DNA of 64,000 nt from Siphonodentalium dalli (lineage: Eukaryota > Mollusca > Scaphopoda > Gadilida > Siphonodentaliidae): positions 38,550,426 through 38,614,425 of the forward strand of contig CP136064.1 in assembly GCA_032622095.1 (NCBI GenBank), written 5' to 3'. The notes under the pieces are model-generated. The model saw only the letters and a program-made list of their open reading frames with translations. It searched no databases and was not told where the DNA came from. Shown here in pieces: positions 39,201 to 44,059 of the stretch (its first letter is position 1; every line of letters begins with the position of its first letter). Both the position numbers and the translations under genes were made by a program.

Positions 39201-41903
39201 TGATTATTGCACGAGAGCATTTTGCGGAATGATACCCCAATAGCCGAAGGCTTGCGATGTATCCTTCTACGAAACGCTCGAGTGCGATGATAATCACTTT
39301 CTCTCACCAAAACTGTGTGGCTCTATATTTATTACAAACCCCAATCACAAATGAAATGGTTATAATAAGAAGTGTTTTCGATGAAATTCATTGTTTTGCA
39401 AATTCTGGCATCACAAAAATAAGAAATTCTCATTGCGTCACCTGTGGCAATGTGATGATATAGCTCTTGGGCTTTCTGTCAAAAATACCACACAGTTGAG
39501 AATACAACAATGGGTATGTATTAAATATATATAGGCCTAGCCGTGTATGATAATGCAAAATACTGTAACTGAATCTGTGATCAATTTAATGGAAAAAACT
39601 GTTGTTACGTATATGATACACCGATTCCCCACATTGTTGCATGAATTTGCCGAGGCCAGACACATCTACATATGTTTGTATTTGGTAAATCATGTTAATT
39701 TCCCATATTTTGAGTTTGAAGTGATTAAATTACAATGAAACATCATTTATTCAACTATCCCGGTTCATTTTTGACATATAACAAATGGTCACCCCCATAC
39801 CTGAATTGATCTACACATATTTCTTCAAAAGCACATCTTATCTATTCATTAATGACAGATGAGTATGATATGACATGAGAGAAATATCAGTAAAGAGGCT
39901 AATTTTTACATTTACCTCTGGCACTTTACATGTATATCCGTAAAATTACTCCGGCACTAAAAGAGTTAACTAAGGAAGTTTACTTGGAAATAGACTAAAT
40001 AAAATGATTACAGACAACACAATGTTGCCGCAATGTAGGCATTATATGATATGCTTTGGGAAAATAAAAAATAAAACCCGCCCGCCCACACTGATTTGAA
40101 AAAAAATTGCTTGTGTTTGGCCTTAGCATCATATTTTCATCCTGATCTTATTTCAGTCCTAATTTCTTCATACTTGATGAGCCGACGAATCACTTGGACA
40201 TGGAAACAATAGAGGCATTGGGAGATGCTCTTGACAAGTTTCAGGTATGTGGATGGCATCACCATTTTACACCCAAAGTTATGGGGGGGGGTGTGTATAT
40301 TGGAATCAGCTTGTCCATCCGTCCCTCTGTCCATGGATGCAACATTGTCCAAGCTTGTATTCCTACATTTTCAGTCATTTTAGGACCATGGGATCCTGTA
40401 CACCTGCGATAATGAGGTCTGTTCGATTTTTTTCAACGTGGAATTATCCCTCTTTTAGAAAATTTTCGCAAAAGTATTTAATAAATATTTTTTTAGAAAA
40501 CAAATATGTTAATATATGGCTGCCCTTAACCCTTTACCCAACAAACCGGCCAAATAAAGCTTCAACAGCCTAAAATATCTTGGGTCTGTCTCAATAAAAC
40601 CATACAAATATGGATATCATTGGAACCGGCTCATTGACCACATTGCGATGGTTATAGTTATGCCCTGTGCCAATGCATTATCTTATATATGCGAGTCGAC
40701 CATAGGTCGCCTCGCATATATAAGAGAATGCATTGGCCTAAAAAAAATCTTTTTTTACCATTTTTTCTTACATTCTTTAACAATTTTATAATTTTTAATG
40801 TTTTAAGCCAATGCATTCTCTTATATATGCGAGGCGACCTTTGGTCGACTCGCATATATAAGAGAATGCATTGGCACAGGGCCGTTCTGTTGGGTAAAGG
40901 GTTAATGTAGCACAATTGCACTGTGGGGGTATCCTTAGTTCCATTGGGACAGTCTCACCTCTAGTTTTATCTATGAGTCAGTTTCCATGAATTATTCTAT
41001 GAATAAAACATGATTAATGAATCGGGAATAAGTATACCTATGTATCCGCATGACAACTATCACAAGTTATTAATGTCAATTTTGTTTCTGGCGATAATTT
41101 TCTTCTTTTATTCTAAAAATCTTTTTTGATCTGCCAAAGCCACTACGAACCGTGACCTACTGACCTAATGTGACTGCCCAAACTTTTTGCTAGGCTAATA
41201 GATATTAAAAGTAGAGTAAAATAGATTTTCAAAATGAGCTTTGAACGGCGTGTTCCTCGACTCAAATCAAGTATGGGTTACCCCCGAAGCTGAAGAAATA
41301 GTAATTAGGGGTGTTAAATCGGTATCTTTGAGGTAAAGCAATGAATTGTGCAATTTACTTTCATTAAAGTGATGTAAAACACCCCGCTGAGGTGTTCAGA
41401 ACTGAATAACTAAGAATCATATCAAAGTAAGTTATGTTCATAAATTTGATATCAAAATAGCTAGAAAACACCATCATTGATATAAACGAATTACATGCAG
41501 TAACTATTGTTAGCAAAATCATTTAGGTAATGTATATGCCCAATAATTCGTCCCAAATAAAGTAGTAAATATTTACATTTCTGTGTAGTTCTCTGAAATG
41601 GGACTGTTCATGTGGTTAGAATTTTTGATAGTCTTAGTTGATTGCTCCAATCTTACGGTGGAGATAGCATTTGGTTGCTACTTATTGGTTTTATTCACTG
41701 AAGTAAGTCCGTAATATGTCTTTAACTAATTTCTGTTTTCTATTTAACAGGGTGGAGTTGTCCTCGTATCTCACGACGAAAGACTTATTCGTAAAATTTG
41801 CAGAGAACTGTGGGTTGTTGAAAACAAGACTGTTAATAGACTAGAAGGCGGTTTTGATGAATATAAGATCCAAGTCCAGAAGGAATTGGATGCACAGAGT
41901 TGA
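130..41903 (+). CDS. ABCF3: ABCF3, ATP-binding cassette subfamily F member 3 (5'-partial, 15 exons in window)
   Basis: Exons: 130-255, 1279-1383, 4103-4264, 5778-5927, 7359-7415, 10557-10579, 11779-11834, 13982-14182, 15358-15434, 18215-18259, 22391-22520, 29476-29656, 30739-30871, 40157-40244, 41751-41903. Joined they read 561 codons plus TGA without a frame break, and every intron is GT-AG. ABC domain 1: Walker A GRNGLGKTT (residues 62-70 of the visible part), signature FSGGW (183-187), Walker B LLLLDEPTN (203-211), H-loop VSHD (235-238). ABC domain 2: GENGAGKTT (379-387), LSGGQ (465-469), FFILDEPTNHLD (485-496), VSHD (517-520). There are no membrane spans, as expected for ABCF. ABCF proteins are soluble and are linked to translation; ABCF3 is also tied to antiviral and stress roles in vertebrates. 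The order of the blocks and the ADKAPA linker motif match ABCF3 rather than ABCF1 or ABCF2. About 150 N-terminal residues lie off the left edge. The introns are swollen by transposons. Confidence 0.97.
509..966. mobile_element. hairpin MITE, GTGACCCGC family
   Basis: Ends GTGACCCGC / GCGGGTCAC with a 4-bp duplication AAAT at 505-508 and 967-970. Two opposed hairpin modules flank a spacer with GAGCCCCAGACAAACATGAG. Confidence 0.85.
1279..1383 (+). CDS. ABCF3: ABCF3 exon b, Walker A of domain 1
   Basis: Acceptor TTTGACAG, donor GTAATG. Residues 42-77 include RRYGFVGRNGLGKTTLL, the first nucleotide-binding P-loop. Confidence 0.96.
1716..1898. mobile_element. MITE with TACTCTAAGGTGCCAAATA ends
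   Basis: Inverted ends TACTCTAAGGTGCCAAATAA / TTATTTGGCACCTTAGAGTA; the interior also pairs partly. Class not assigned. Confidence 0.75.
1976..2340 (-). repeat. inverted copy of the 55700-57060 repeat
   Basis: TTAGCTTATATGTAGTATGG, GATTTGTTAAAATGGGT and GGAGCAGACTGTGGGGTGGG match the complement of 55740-55969 plus 56897-57040, without the hAT insert. Confidence 0.75.
2919..3951. mobile_element. hAT-type non-autonomous element, 1033 bp
   Basis: Ends TAGAGATGGGC / GCCCATCTCTA, with exact 8-bp duplication ACAGTTCA at 2911-2918 and 3952-3959. Subterminal CGGTATCGGTA-type repeats lie at both ends. No transposase remains. It lies in the intron between ABCF3 exons b and c. Confidence 0.85.
4103..4264 (+). 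CDS. ABCF3: ABCF3 exon c
   Basis: Acceptor CTTTCAG with donor GTATAA. Residues 77-131 include ILHVEQEVAGDETVALDSVL, the ABCF-typical insert after the first P-loop. Reading continues open into the intron and its hairpin MITE, which makes a longer spurious ORF. Confidence 0.96.
4444..4792. mobile_element. TTAA-type MITE, CCCTTTACCC family
   Basis: TTAA at 4440-4443 and 4793-4796; ends CCCTTTACCCAAC / GTTGGGTAAAGGG. It contains one full and one collapsed copy of the hairpin module. The TTAA target and CCC start are piggyBac traits. Confidence 0.85.
4914..4963. repeat. perfect short palindrome
   Basis: AGATAATAAGTTCAACAA and its complement around an 14-nt loop. Half-palindromes of the same sequence lie at about 5467 and 54732, so it is probably a small MITE end. 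Confidence 0.7.
5778..5927 (+). CDS. ABCF3: ABCF3 exon d
   Basis: Acceptor ATTTCAG, donor GTAAGG. Residues 131-181 contain the helical segment IEADKAPAKAAMILNGLGF, which precedes the signature motif in ABCF3. Confidence 0.96.
5979..6090. mobile_element. truncated hairpin MITE, GATGGGAGCTGCG family
   Basis: AATGGGAGCTGCGCTGGTGC and one hairpin with the CTCCC-ATA-GGGAG loop are visible; the right half is missing. Confidence 0.6.
6110..6700 (+). repeat. short array of the same satellite family, diverged
   Basis: Three units around CATGGCNNCCAGCAGCCATC at about 6234, 6375 and 6538, with CTCTAGATGGGAGCCTCC. Isolated units occur at 7655-7745 and 53390-53560. Confidence 0.75.
6724..6870. repeat. 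ATTACA-rich simple sequence, possible hAT end
   Basis: CAGGCTTGGGGCAATTACTT is followed by repeated AATTACA and TGTAATTAA. Such tracts often form the ends of hAT elements, but no partner end was found; 6870-7210 shows nothing recognisable. Confidence 0.4.
7359..7415 (+). CDS. ABCF3: ABCF3 exon e, signature motif of domain 1
   Basis: Acceptor ATCCACAG, donor GTAAGT. This 57-nt exon encodes KQFSGGWRMRLALARALFSK, the first ABC signature. Confidence 0.96.
7745..8400 (+). repeat. tandem array, period about 160 bp
   Basis: GCTCGTTAGCGC occurs at 7914, 8075 and 8235. Each unit contains CAACAAACATCAT, AAATTTGG, CCAAGAATA and GATAGAGTTATGG. Confidence 0.85.
8672..9802. mobile_element. TTAA-type hairpin MITE split by a hAT element
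   Basis: TTAA at 8668-8671 and 9803-9806. The left half (8672-8792) and right half (9725-9802, ending GTCATGAAAGGG) are separated by the hAT element at 8793-9724. The CCCTTTCATGATGGG tip is missing from the left half. Confidence 0.7.
8793..9724. mobile_element. hAT-type non-autonomous element, 932 bp
   Basis: Ends TAGGGTTGAAACGATTA / TAATCGTTTCAACACTA, duplication ATTGTTAG at 8785-8792 and 9725-9732. Subterminal CGACTAGTCGA motifs occur at both ends. It has split an older TTAA-type hairpin MITE. Confidence 0.85.
9807..10556 (+). other. intron with no supported gene
   Basis: Contains dispersed-repeat wording (AAGGGACATAACTCGGGTGA) and a short C run near 10495 before ABCF3 exon f. Nothing else seen. 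Confidence 0.5.
10557..10579 (+). CDS. ABCF3: ABCF3 exon f, 23-nt microexon
   Basis: Acceptor TTTCAG, donor GTGAGT. It encodes only K-PDLLLLD and one base of the Walker B glutamate. Frame and sequence require it between exons e and g. Confidence 0.94.
10690..11575 (+). repeat. dispersed repeat X, copy 1, split by a TTAA-type MITE
   Basis: GATTTGTCA, TATGATTTTCAGAATAT, CTTTGACCTTTTCCAAT and GAAAATAAGA match 17590-17975. The MITE 11043-11489 lies at TTAA within it. Confidence 0.65.
11043..11489. mobile_element. TTAA-type MITE, CCCTTTCAGTGCC family
   Basis: TTAA at 11039-11042 and 11490-11493; ends CCCTTTCAGTGCC / GGCACTGAAAGGG; one hairpin module at 11090-11158. Confidence 0.87.
11779..11834 (+). 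CDS. ABCF3: ABCF3 exon g
   Basis: Acceptor ATTTTCAG, donor GTATAT. Residues 208-226, EPTNMLDMKAIIWLENYLQ, finish Walker B and the D-loop of domain 1. Confidence 0.95.
11901..12639. mobile_element. TTAA-type element, CCCTTTGAACCC family
   Basis: TTAA at 11897-11900 and 12640-12643; ends CCCTTTGAACCC / GGGTTCAAAGGG. The interior holds a diverged tandem duplication of about 190 bp (ACATGTGAC ... AGTAGAAGTACAA twice). No hairpin module. A 160-codon minus ORF is judged fortuitous. Confidence 0.8.
12791..13138. mobile_element. TTAA-type MITE, CCCTTTACCC family
   Basis: TTAA at 12787-12790 and 13139-13142; hairpin modules at about 12940-13008 and 13044-13112 face each other. Confidence 0.87.
13139..13981 (+). 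other. intron with no supported gene
   Basis: AT-rich sequence with short TATATA runs near 13620. No element ends identified. Confidence 0.5.
13982..14182 (+). CDS. ABCF3: ABCF3 exon h, H-loop of domain 1
   Basis: Acceptor TGTTTCAG, donor GTATTT. This 67-codon in-phase exon has ICVSHDRLFLNAIATDI, then a charged KQKNQQKEYDAQKQY stretch that begins the inter-domain linker. Confidence 0.96.
14232..14318. repeat. inverted repeat hairpin in ABCF3 intron
   Basis: GAGATGGTACACCATTA and TAATGGTGTACCATCTC with a loop of about 30 nt. Confidence 0.75.
14843..15304. mobile_element. hairpin MITE, GTGACCCGC family
   Basis: Duplication ATAT at 14839-14842 and 15305-15308; same interior as 509-966 with the spacer inverted (CATGTTTGTCTGGGGCTC). 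Confidence 0.85.
15358..15434 (+). CDS. ABCF3: ABCF3 exon i, inter-domain linker
   Basis: Acceptor CATCCAG, donor GTGAGT. It encodes VFIDRFRYNANRASQVQSKI, the conserved ABCF linker helix. Confidence 0.96.
15681..16017. mobile_element. TTAA-type element, CCCTTTGGCG family
   Basis: Left TTAA 15677-15680, right TTAT (one base changed); ends CCCTTTGGCGAG / CTCCAAAGGG. Two CGACATATATGTCG palindromes lie near the left end. Confidence 0.65.
16101..16531. mobile_element. TTAA-type MITE, CCCTTTCAGTGCC family
   Basis: TTAA at 16097-16100 and 16532-16535; same layout as 11043-11489. Confidence 0.87.
16984..17375. mobile_element. TTAA-type MITE, CCCTTTACCC family
   Basis: TTAA at 16980-16983 and 17376-17379; two opposed hairpin modules. 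Confidence 0.87.
17590..18120 (+). repeat. dispersed repeat X, copy 2
   Basis: This copy lacks the MITE: GGATAGTATTTAAATAGTGA spans the site. A fragment of the 38140-type repeat (GCTTTAGTAAGTCTGAACTG) is inserted near 18050. A third, partial copy lies at 53120-53350. Confidence 0.65.
18215..18259 (+). CDS. ABCF3: ABCF3 exon j, 45 nt
   Basis: Acceptor CTTTTCAG, donor GTATGT. It encodes LPELKPIAKETDVIIK at the end of the linker. Confidence 0.93.
18385..18620. mobile_element. degraded CAAGCC-family fragment
   Basis: GATGCTAGCCCACACAGCAT and two CTGGGGACCT blocks are recognisable; both ends are lost. Confidence 0.45.
18660..19068 (+). other. intron, nothing recognised
   Basis: Unique-looking sequence between a CAAGCC-family fragment and the 155-bp array. 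Confidence 0.5.
19069..19650 (+). repeat. tandem array, period about 155 bp
   Basis: AACAAATATGAACCGATTT at 19163, 19319 and 19472 with GTCCGTCCGTCCGTCC at the left. The outer ends CCCCCACTTTCGAAG and CACGGTGGGGGTATG are partly complementary. Confidence 0.8.
19651..21262 (+). other. intron, nothing recognised
   Basis: A 108-codon open frame at 20317-20643 has no family resemblance or splice context and is judged chance. No repeats with clear ends. Confidence 0.5.
21271..22229 (-). mobile_element. hAT-type element retaining a BED-finger ORF, 959 bp
   Basis: Ends TAGGGCTGTAACGAT / ATCGTTGCAGGCCTA with duplication TCCGTTAC at 21263-21270 and 22230-22237. Subterminal CGATACGATA and ATCGCGATGAATCG repeats. 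Internally deleted relative to a full hAT; only the N-terminal DNA-binding part of the transposase remains. Confidence 0.88.
21571..21993 (-). CDS. BED zinc-finger fragment of a hAT (ZBED-like) transposase
   Basis: A 140-codon ORF. From residue 80 it has the BED pattern: SKVWQFFGFGTYTVEEDG, then C107-KL-C110, then TTNISHHLKRHH with the zinc histidines around 126-132. BED fingers bind the transposon ends in hAT transposases and in domesticated ZBED proteins. The catalytic RNase H-like domain and C-terminal dimerisation region are absent and the stop follows the finger almost at once, so it cannot transpose alone. The true start may be Met60 (MSAQESLK) rather than Met1. It may still be made and compete for ends, but expression is unknown. 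Confidence 0.75.
   Translation of the reverse strand: MTFDTNVGGSEMTDLCNLASDCKPCSDWFNLMNCCDINQSNTSILDISSAQNNNLGRGKMSAQESLKIVNPPAAYRSKVWQFFGFGTYTVEEDGKPCIKTDRIKTICKLCSTATSYKTGVTTNISHHLKRHHSQPAVVIM
22391..22520 (+). CDS. ABCF3: ABCF3 exon k
   Basis: Acceptor TTTTTTGCAG, donor GTAAGT. It encodes ILQLDELDFYYSK and DSRICI, the first strands of ABC domain 2. Confidence 0.96.
22895..23148. mobile_element. palindromic MITE, CAAGCC family
   Basis: Same ends and four-block structure as 42812-43065. No clear flanking duplication survives. Confidence 0.8.
23642..24331. mobile_element. TTAA-type MITE, CCCTTTACCC family, internally expanded
   Basis: TTAA at 23638-23641 and 24332-24335. It is nearly twice the usual length, with four hairpin modules (one only half), through internal duplication including ATATGGATATCATTGGAA. 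Confidence 0.85.
24445..24610 (+). repeat. left inverted terminal repeat, DIRS-like copy 1
   Basis: It matches the complement of 29279-29446 from CTGAACTATATGGATTACG inward to TAGTCAGTTTTT. Confidence 0.8.
26141..26357. repeat. extra GC-rich repeat unit unique to DIRS-like copy 1
   Basis: Copy 2 reads straight through the corresponding point near 34880. The inserted block is a further copy of the internal unit at 27082-27303. It carries GACGCTCTTGCTCTCATAG, as in copy 2 (35641), rather than the variant at 27122. Confidence 0.7.
26948..27080. repeat. MITE remnant nested inside DIRS-like copy 1
   Basis: The blocks CGATTATTAA, ACATAGAGTGAAATT, ATTGGGCACC and GAGTAG occur in the same order as in the MITE at 1716-1898. 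It is also present in copy 2 (about 35467-35600), so it predates the amplification. Confidence 0.5.
27680..27732 (+). repeat. polypurine (GAA/AAG) tract in DIRS-like copy 1
   Basis: Almost pure A/G. The counterpart at 36205-36245 in copy 2 differs in length and pattern, so it is a fast-changing simple repeat. Confidence 0.8.
27733..28275. repeat. GC-rich tandem repeat inside DIRS-like copy 1, about 165-190 bp units
   Basis: Three units each run from GGGTGGGGAAG through CTTCCCCA(T/C)GGTGCAG and GATGGGGTCCA to TCGTAATACCTT and CACTCCTTCACCGGT. Related units lie at 26141-26357 and 27082-27303. Overlapping ORFs on both strands arise from the repetition. Equivalent region of copy 2: 36250-36790. 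Confidence 0.75.
29111..29207 (+). repeat. internal complementary region, DIRS-like copy 1
   Basis: It reads complement-of-left-tip (CTCCTTGGCGGAA), a single AAAT, then complement-of-right-tip (ATAATATTT ... CCTTAAGGGAAGCC). It is therefore the reverse complement of a joined right-to-left circle junction. Confidence 0.8.
29279..29468 (-). repeat. right inverted terminal repeat, DIRS-like copy 1
   Basis: Complement of the left repeat, with a distinct outer tip of about 57 bp that is shared only with the internal complementary region. Confidence 0.8.
29476..29656 (+). CDS. ABCF3: ABCF3 exon l, Walker A of domain 2
   Basis: Donor GTGCGT. The acceptor CAG at 29473-29475 directly follows the ATTT left after a DIRS-like element. 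Residues 378-438 include VGENGAGKTTLLKILLG and NLKIGYFSQHHVDQ. Confidence 0.96.
29800..30089. mobile_element. TTAA-type MITE, GATGGGAGCTGCG family
   Basis: TTAA at 29796-29799 and 30090-30093; two hairpins of the TGCCAGTG/CTCCC subtype. The right end is tandemly duplicated with a period of 31 bp. Confidence 0.7.
30739..30871 (+). CDS. ABCF3: ABCF3 exon m, signature motif of domain 2
   Basis: Acceptor TATTGTAG, donor GTGTGT. It encodes SSLSGGQKSRVAFAAMSM, the second ABC signature. Confidence 0.96.
31058..33177 (+). repeat. 160-bp satellite array (about 13 units) in the ABCF3 intron before exon n
   Basis: The unit contains CATGGCCGCCAGCAGCCATC, TTTGTATGACTAAAT, TTTAGCACGGGCTACAGGTC and TGTAGATGGGAACGAGT. 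A variant unit (GTGGCCATCTT ... CAAAATTCAATCCATTAGCA) recurs near 31265, 31745 and 32393. The array continues as a fragment at 37985-38042 after the DIRS-like insertion. Confidence 0.9.
33178..33344 (+). repeat. left inverted terminal repeat, DIRS-like copy 2
   Basis: Same sequence as 24445-24610 apart from the length of a T run. Confidence 0.8.
37627..37723 (+). repeat. internal complementary region, DIRS-like copy 2
   Basis: Same as 29111-29207 except for T at 37678 where copy 1 has A at 29162. The matching change is present in this copy's right tip. Confidence 0.8.
37795..37984 (-). repeat. right inverted terminal repeat, DIRS-like copy 2
   Basis: Same as 29279-29468, with A at 37974 where copy 1 has T at 29458. 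Confidence 0.8.
37985..38042 (+). repeat. satellite remnant on the far side of DIRS-like copy 2
   Basis: GGCTCATTCGGCCAAAAACA and CAGCCATCTTGGATTTTACT continue the array broken at 33177. Confidence 0.9.
38140..38700 (+). repeat. tandem array, period about 160 bp
   Basis: AACTTTAGTAAG at 38182 and 38341; each unit runs through AAATTTGGT, AATACAGGT and AGTTACGGCCCT or AGTTATGG. Later units are eroded. Confidence 0.7.
38701..40156 (+). other. intron before exon n, mostly unassigned
   Basis: Apart from the palindromic MITE at 39169-39328, only unique-looking AT-rich DNA and short chance frames. Confidence 0.5.
39169..39328. mobile_element. palindromic MITE, AGAGCCACACAGTTTT ends
   Basis: AGAGCCACACAGTTTT / AAAACTGTGTGGCTCT, imperfect pairing through AAGTGATTAT and its complement. 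Confidence 0.7.
40157..40244 (+). CDS. ABCF3: ABCF3 exon n, Walker B of domain 2
   Basis: Acceptor ATTTCAG, donor GTATGT. It encodes SPNFFILDEPTNHLDMETIE. The preceding intron is about 9.3 kb, the largest in the visible gene, and holds the satellite array and the second DIRS-like copy. Confidence 0.96.
40530..40899. mobile_element. TTAA-type MITE, CCCTTTACCC family
   Basis: TTAA at 40526-40529 and 40900-40903; two opposed hairpin modules. It lies in the last ABCF3 intron. Confidence 0.87.
41378..41724 (+). repeat. diverged repeat Y abutting ABCF3 exon o
   Basis: It starts AAAGTGATGTAAAACACCCC and ends AGTCCGTAATATGTCTTTAA, about 25 bp before the exon o acceptor dinucleotide. Confidence 0.6.
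41751..41903 (+). CDS. ABCF3: ABCF3 exon o, last exon
   Basis: Acceptor ATTTAACAG. It encodes GGVVLVSHDERLIRKICREL and LEGGFDEY, ending in TGA at 41901-41903. Confidence 0.96.
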   Translation, partial: GGVVLVSHDERLIRKICRELWVVENKTVNRLEGGFDEYKIQVQKELDAQS

Positions 41904-42803
41904 TAGTGGTTGTTTATAGGCTGTGATATTCGGGAGTTTCAGATTAATAAACTTACGTCGACCGTCAAGCATACCAGACTTTAAATCTCTTCGCCGAGGG
42001 GGAAAGTATTATCCAGTAGTCAGCGAGCTATGTTCTATTTCCAAAACAAAGTCTGTGCAACATAACACAGCGAGTTAACTAGTTGTCAATTAATGAGACA
42101 CGAATGCCATACTAATGACAGCATCTAATAAGGCTGCTACTCGTGCATAGCATTCACACCCATTGTTGTACAGAGATGATCAGCAGGCTATAGTTGTTCA
42201 CCATTTCCCACCACACAGTGACAAAAGAGTATTGTCTGATATTTCTTGACGGTTGAAGTTAGAAGTATTCAATCTAAACCTCTCTATTATTCAAAATGAT
42301 TGGATGGAGTGAAAGAAAGTCTGGTGATCTGAATGAGTTTATCGAATGTGAAGATATTTTTATATTCATGTCATGTTTTGTCCCAGAAGGTATGAGATCT
42401 AGGCTATCAAAAAGCAGATGGAAATCTTTCTGCTTCGGCCAAACAAAGTTAATTTTCTATTTCTCAGACACTCCCCCCTCATAAAATATGACCCGCTGGG
42501 TGCTTTTTATGTATGGCCCACTGAAAATAAAAATAATATATCTGGACAAATTTCAACTTGGTTTCGATATTGCTCTTTGTTATTTCTGATATATTAATTC
42601 TATAACACTAAATACTTAATGCCGCTAAACACCTGGTGACATGATTTGATGGCACCACCACCATAGTCCCTTGGGACATGTTTTGACGTGTATATAAATT
42701 CCCGAATGTTTTAACTAAAAACAATTACCGTCTGTAAAATTTAAAATTGGTCACCTGCAACAACTTTCAGTTGGGAGGAAGTTGTTAAGTGCATAGTGGG
42801 ACA
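41904..42803 (+). other. ABCF3 3' UTR and downstream DNA
   Basis: Holds two AATAAA hexamers; no gene. The 62-codon frame at 42296-42484 is not supported. Confidence 0.5.
41946..41951 (+). terminator. candidate ABCF3 poly(A) signal
   Basis: This AATAAA lies 42 nt after the ABCF3 stop codon. A second AATAAA is at 42534-42539. Which one is used cannot be told from sequence. Confidence 0.45.
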
Positions 42804-42811
42804 ATTATAAA

Positions 42812-43065
42812 CAAGCCTTGAAATAGTGTGTCTGTCATTTGCAGAATGAGGTCCCCAGAGGGTGAATTTAGTGATGCTACTCCGCATAGTGGGCTAGCAT
42901 CACCAAATTCACCCTCTGGGGACCTCATTCTGCTGACGTGTAAGCAGAATGAGGTCCCCAGAGGGTGAATTTGGTGATGCCAGCCCGCCATGCGGGGTAG
43001 CATCACTAAATTCACCCTCTGGGGACCTCATTCTGCAAATGACAGACACGCTATTTCAAGGCTTG
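42812..43065. mobile_element. palindromic MITE, CAAGCC family, with 8-bp duplication
   Basis: Inverted ends CAAGCCTTGAAATAG / CTATTTCAAGGCTTG, duplication ATTATAAA at 42804-42811 and 43066-43073. Both halves carry GAGGTCCCCAGAGGGTGAAT and its complement, giving four inverted blocks. The 8-bp duplication suggests hAT. Confidence 0.8.
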
Positions 43066-44059
43066 ATTATAAATTACTGCATTCATGTTCAGTTCTCAGC
43101 TGTGTGTCTTTGCTGATGTTATTCCCGGATTTTCCTTTGTTTTGATAGTTACCTGGACTGGTGTGATAAATTGGCTATTTTGGTGATAACAAATATGATA
43201 TTTACTCAAGTTTGATAACTTATACATCACTCTGATGCCTCGTCTTATTTTAAGTCATGTTTCTTGTTCAGATGAACATGTCAGTCATAAAGAAAGTTTT
43301 ATAAACGTTCATTAACTGGCATTTTGACATTATTGTAGGTGTTCGCTGGGGCAACATCACAGGTATTCAATAGACCCCTCAAATCACGTCACAAGGTGTT
43401 AAAATAGTAAACAGTTTTATATCTCCGACAAAGATATCTTGGACACTGAATGAACTAATGGTTATATATTTCTTGCTCTTATGAAGTACCTAAAGTACGC
43501 GCACGGTCAAACCCGATCAGGTTCAACTTCCGCTGACCATGTGACAGTCCTTTCGTTATAAAAAGCCCTGTCAGGTAAGTCTGCGGTCTCTTAATTTCTT
43601 CTACCTCGCAAGATAAGTCGCTATGTTCATCTGTTCAAACTTTAATGAACGTTATCTCGACGATATTGTTAATGACAATGCGACGTTTCCTAATTTCGTG
43701 AAATGACACGTGTTTCCTTTTTTTCGGAATTACATCTTCACAATTGACCAACAATCCTTTATTCTACAATACTGTCTCGTCATTGTTTGCTAGGGGTTTG
43801 AGAATTCCTCTCTTCAATGACAGTGCTCCGTGGATATATAATTGCAATAACCACTAAAACAATTTTGTTTTGTTTACGAGAATCACTCAGAATAAATGTC
43901 GTTTTTTGCTTCGCAAACGATGCCGTTTCCCGTTTGGGCTTCCCGCTCTTAGAATAATTCGGGTTCTCGTCAGTATTTTCAAACATGTACCGGTTGCAAT
44001 ACGGTGTTGACTTATAAACTATGCTCCTGCTTCCTCCATACAGCCTGAGGGCTTGGAGT

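Noticed and set aside
11005-40921. Recurrent peptides such as CQCILLYMR and SYICESTIGRLAYIREC in many short frames on both strands, looking like a small gene family
   Set aside because: They are translations of the palindromic hairpin module in different frames, not proteins.
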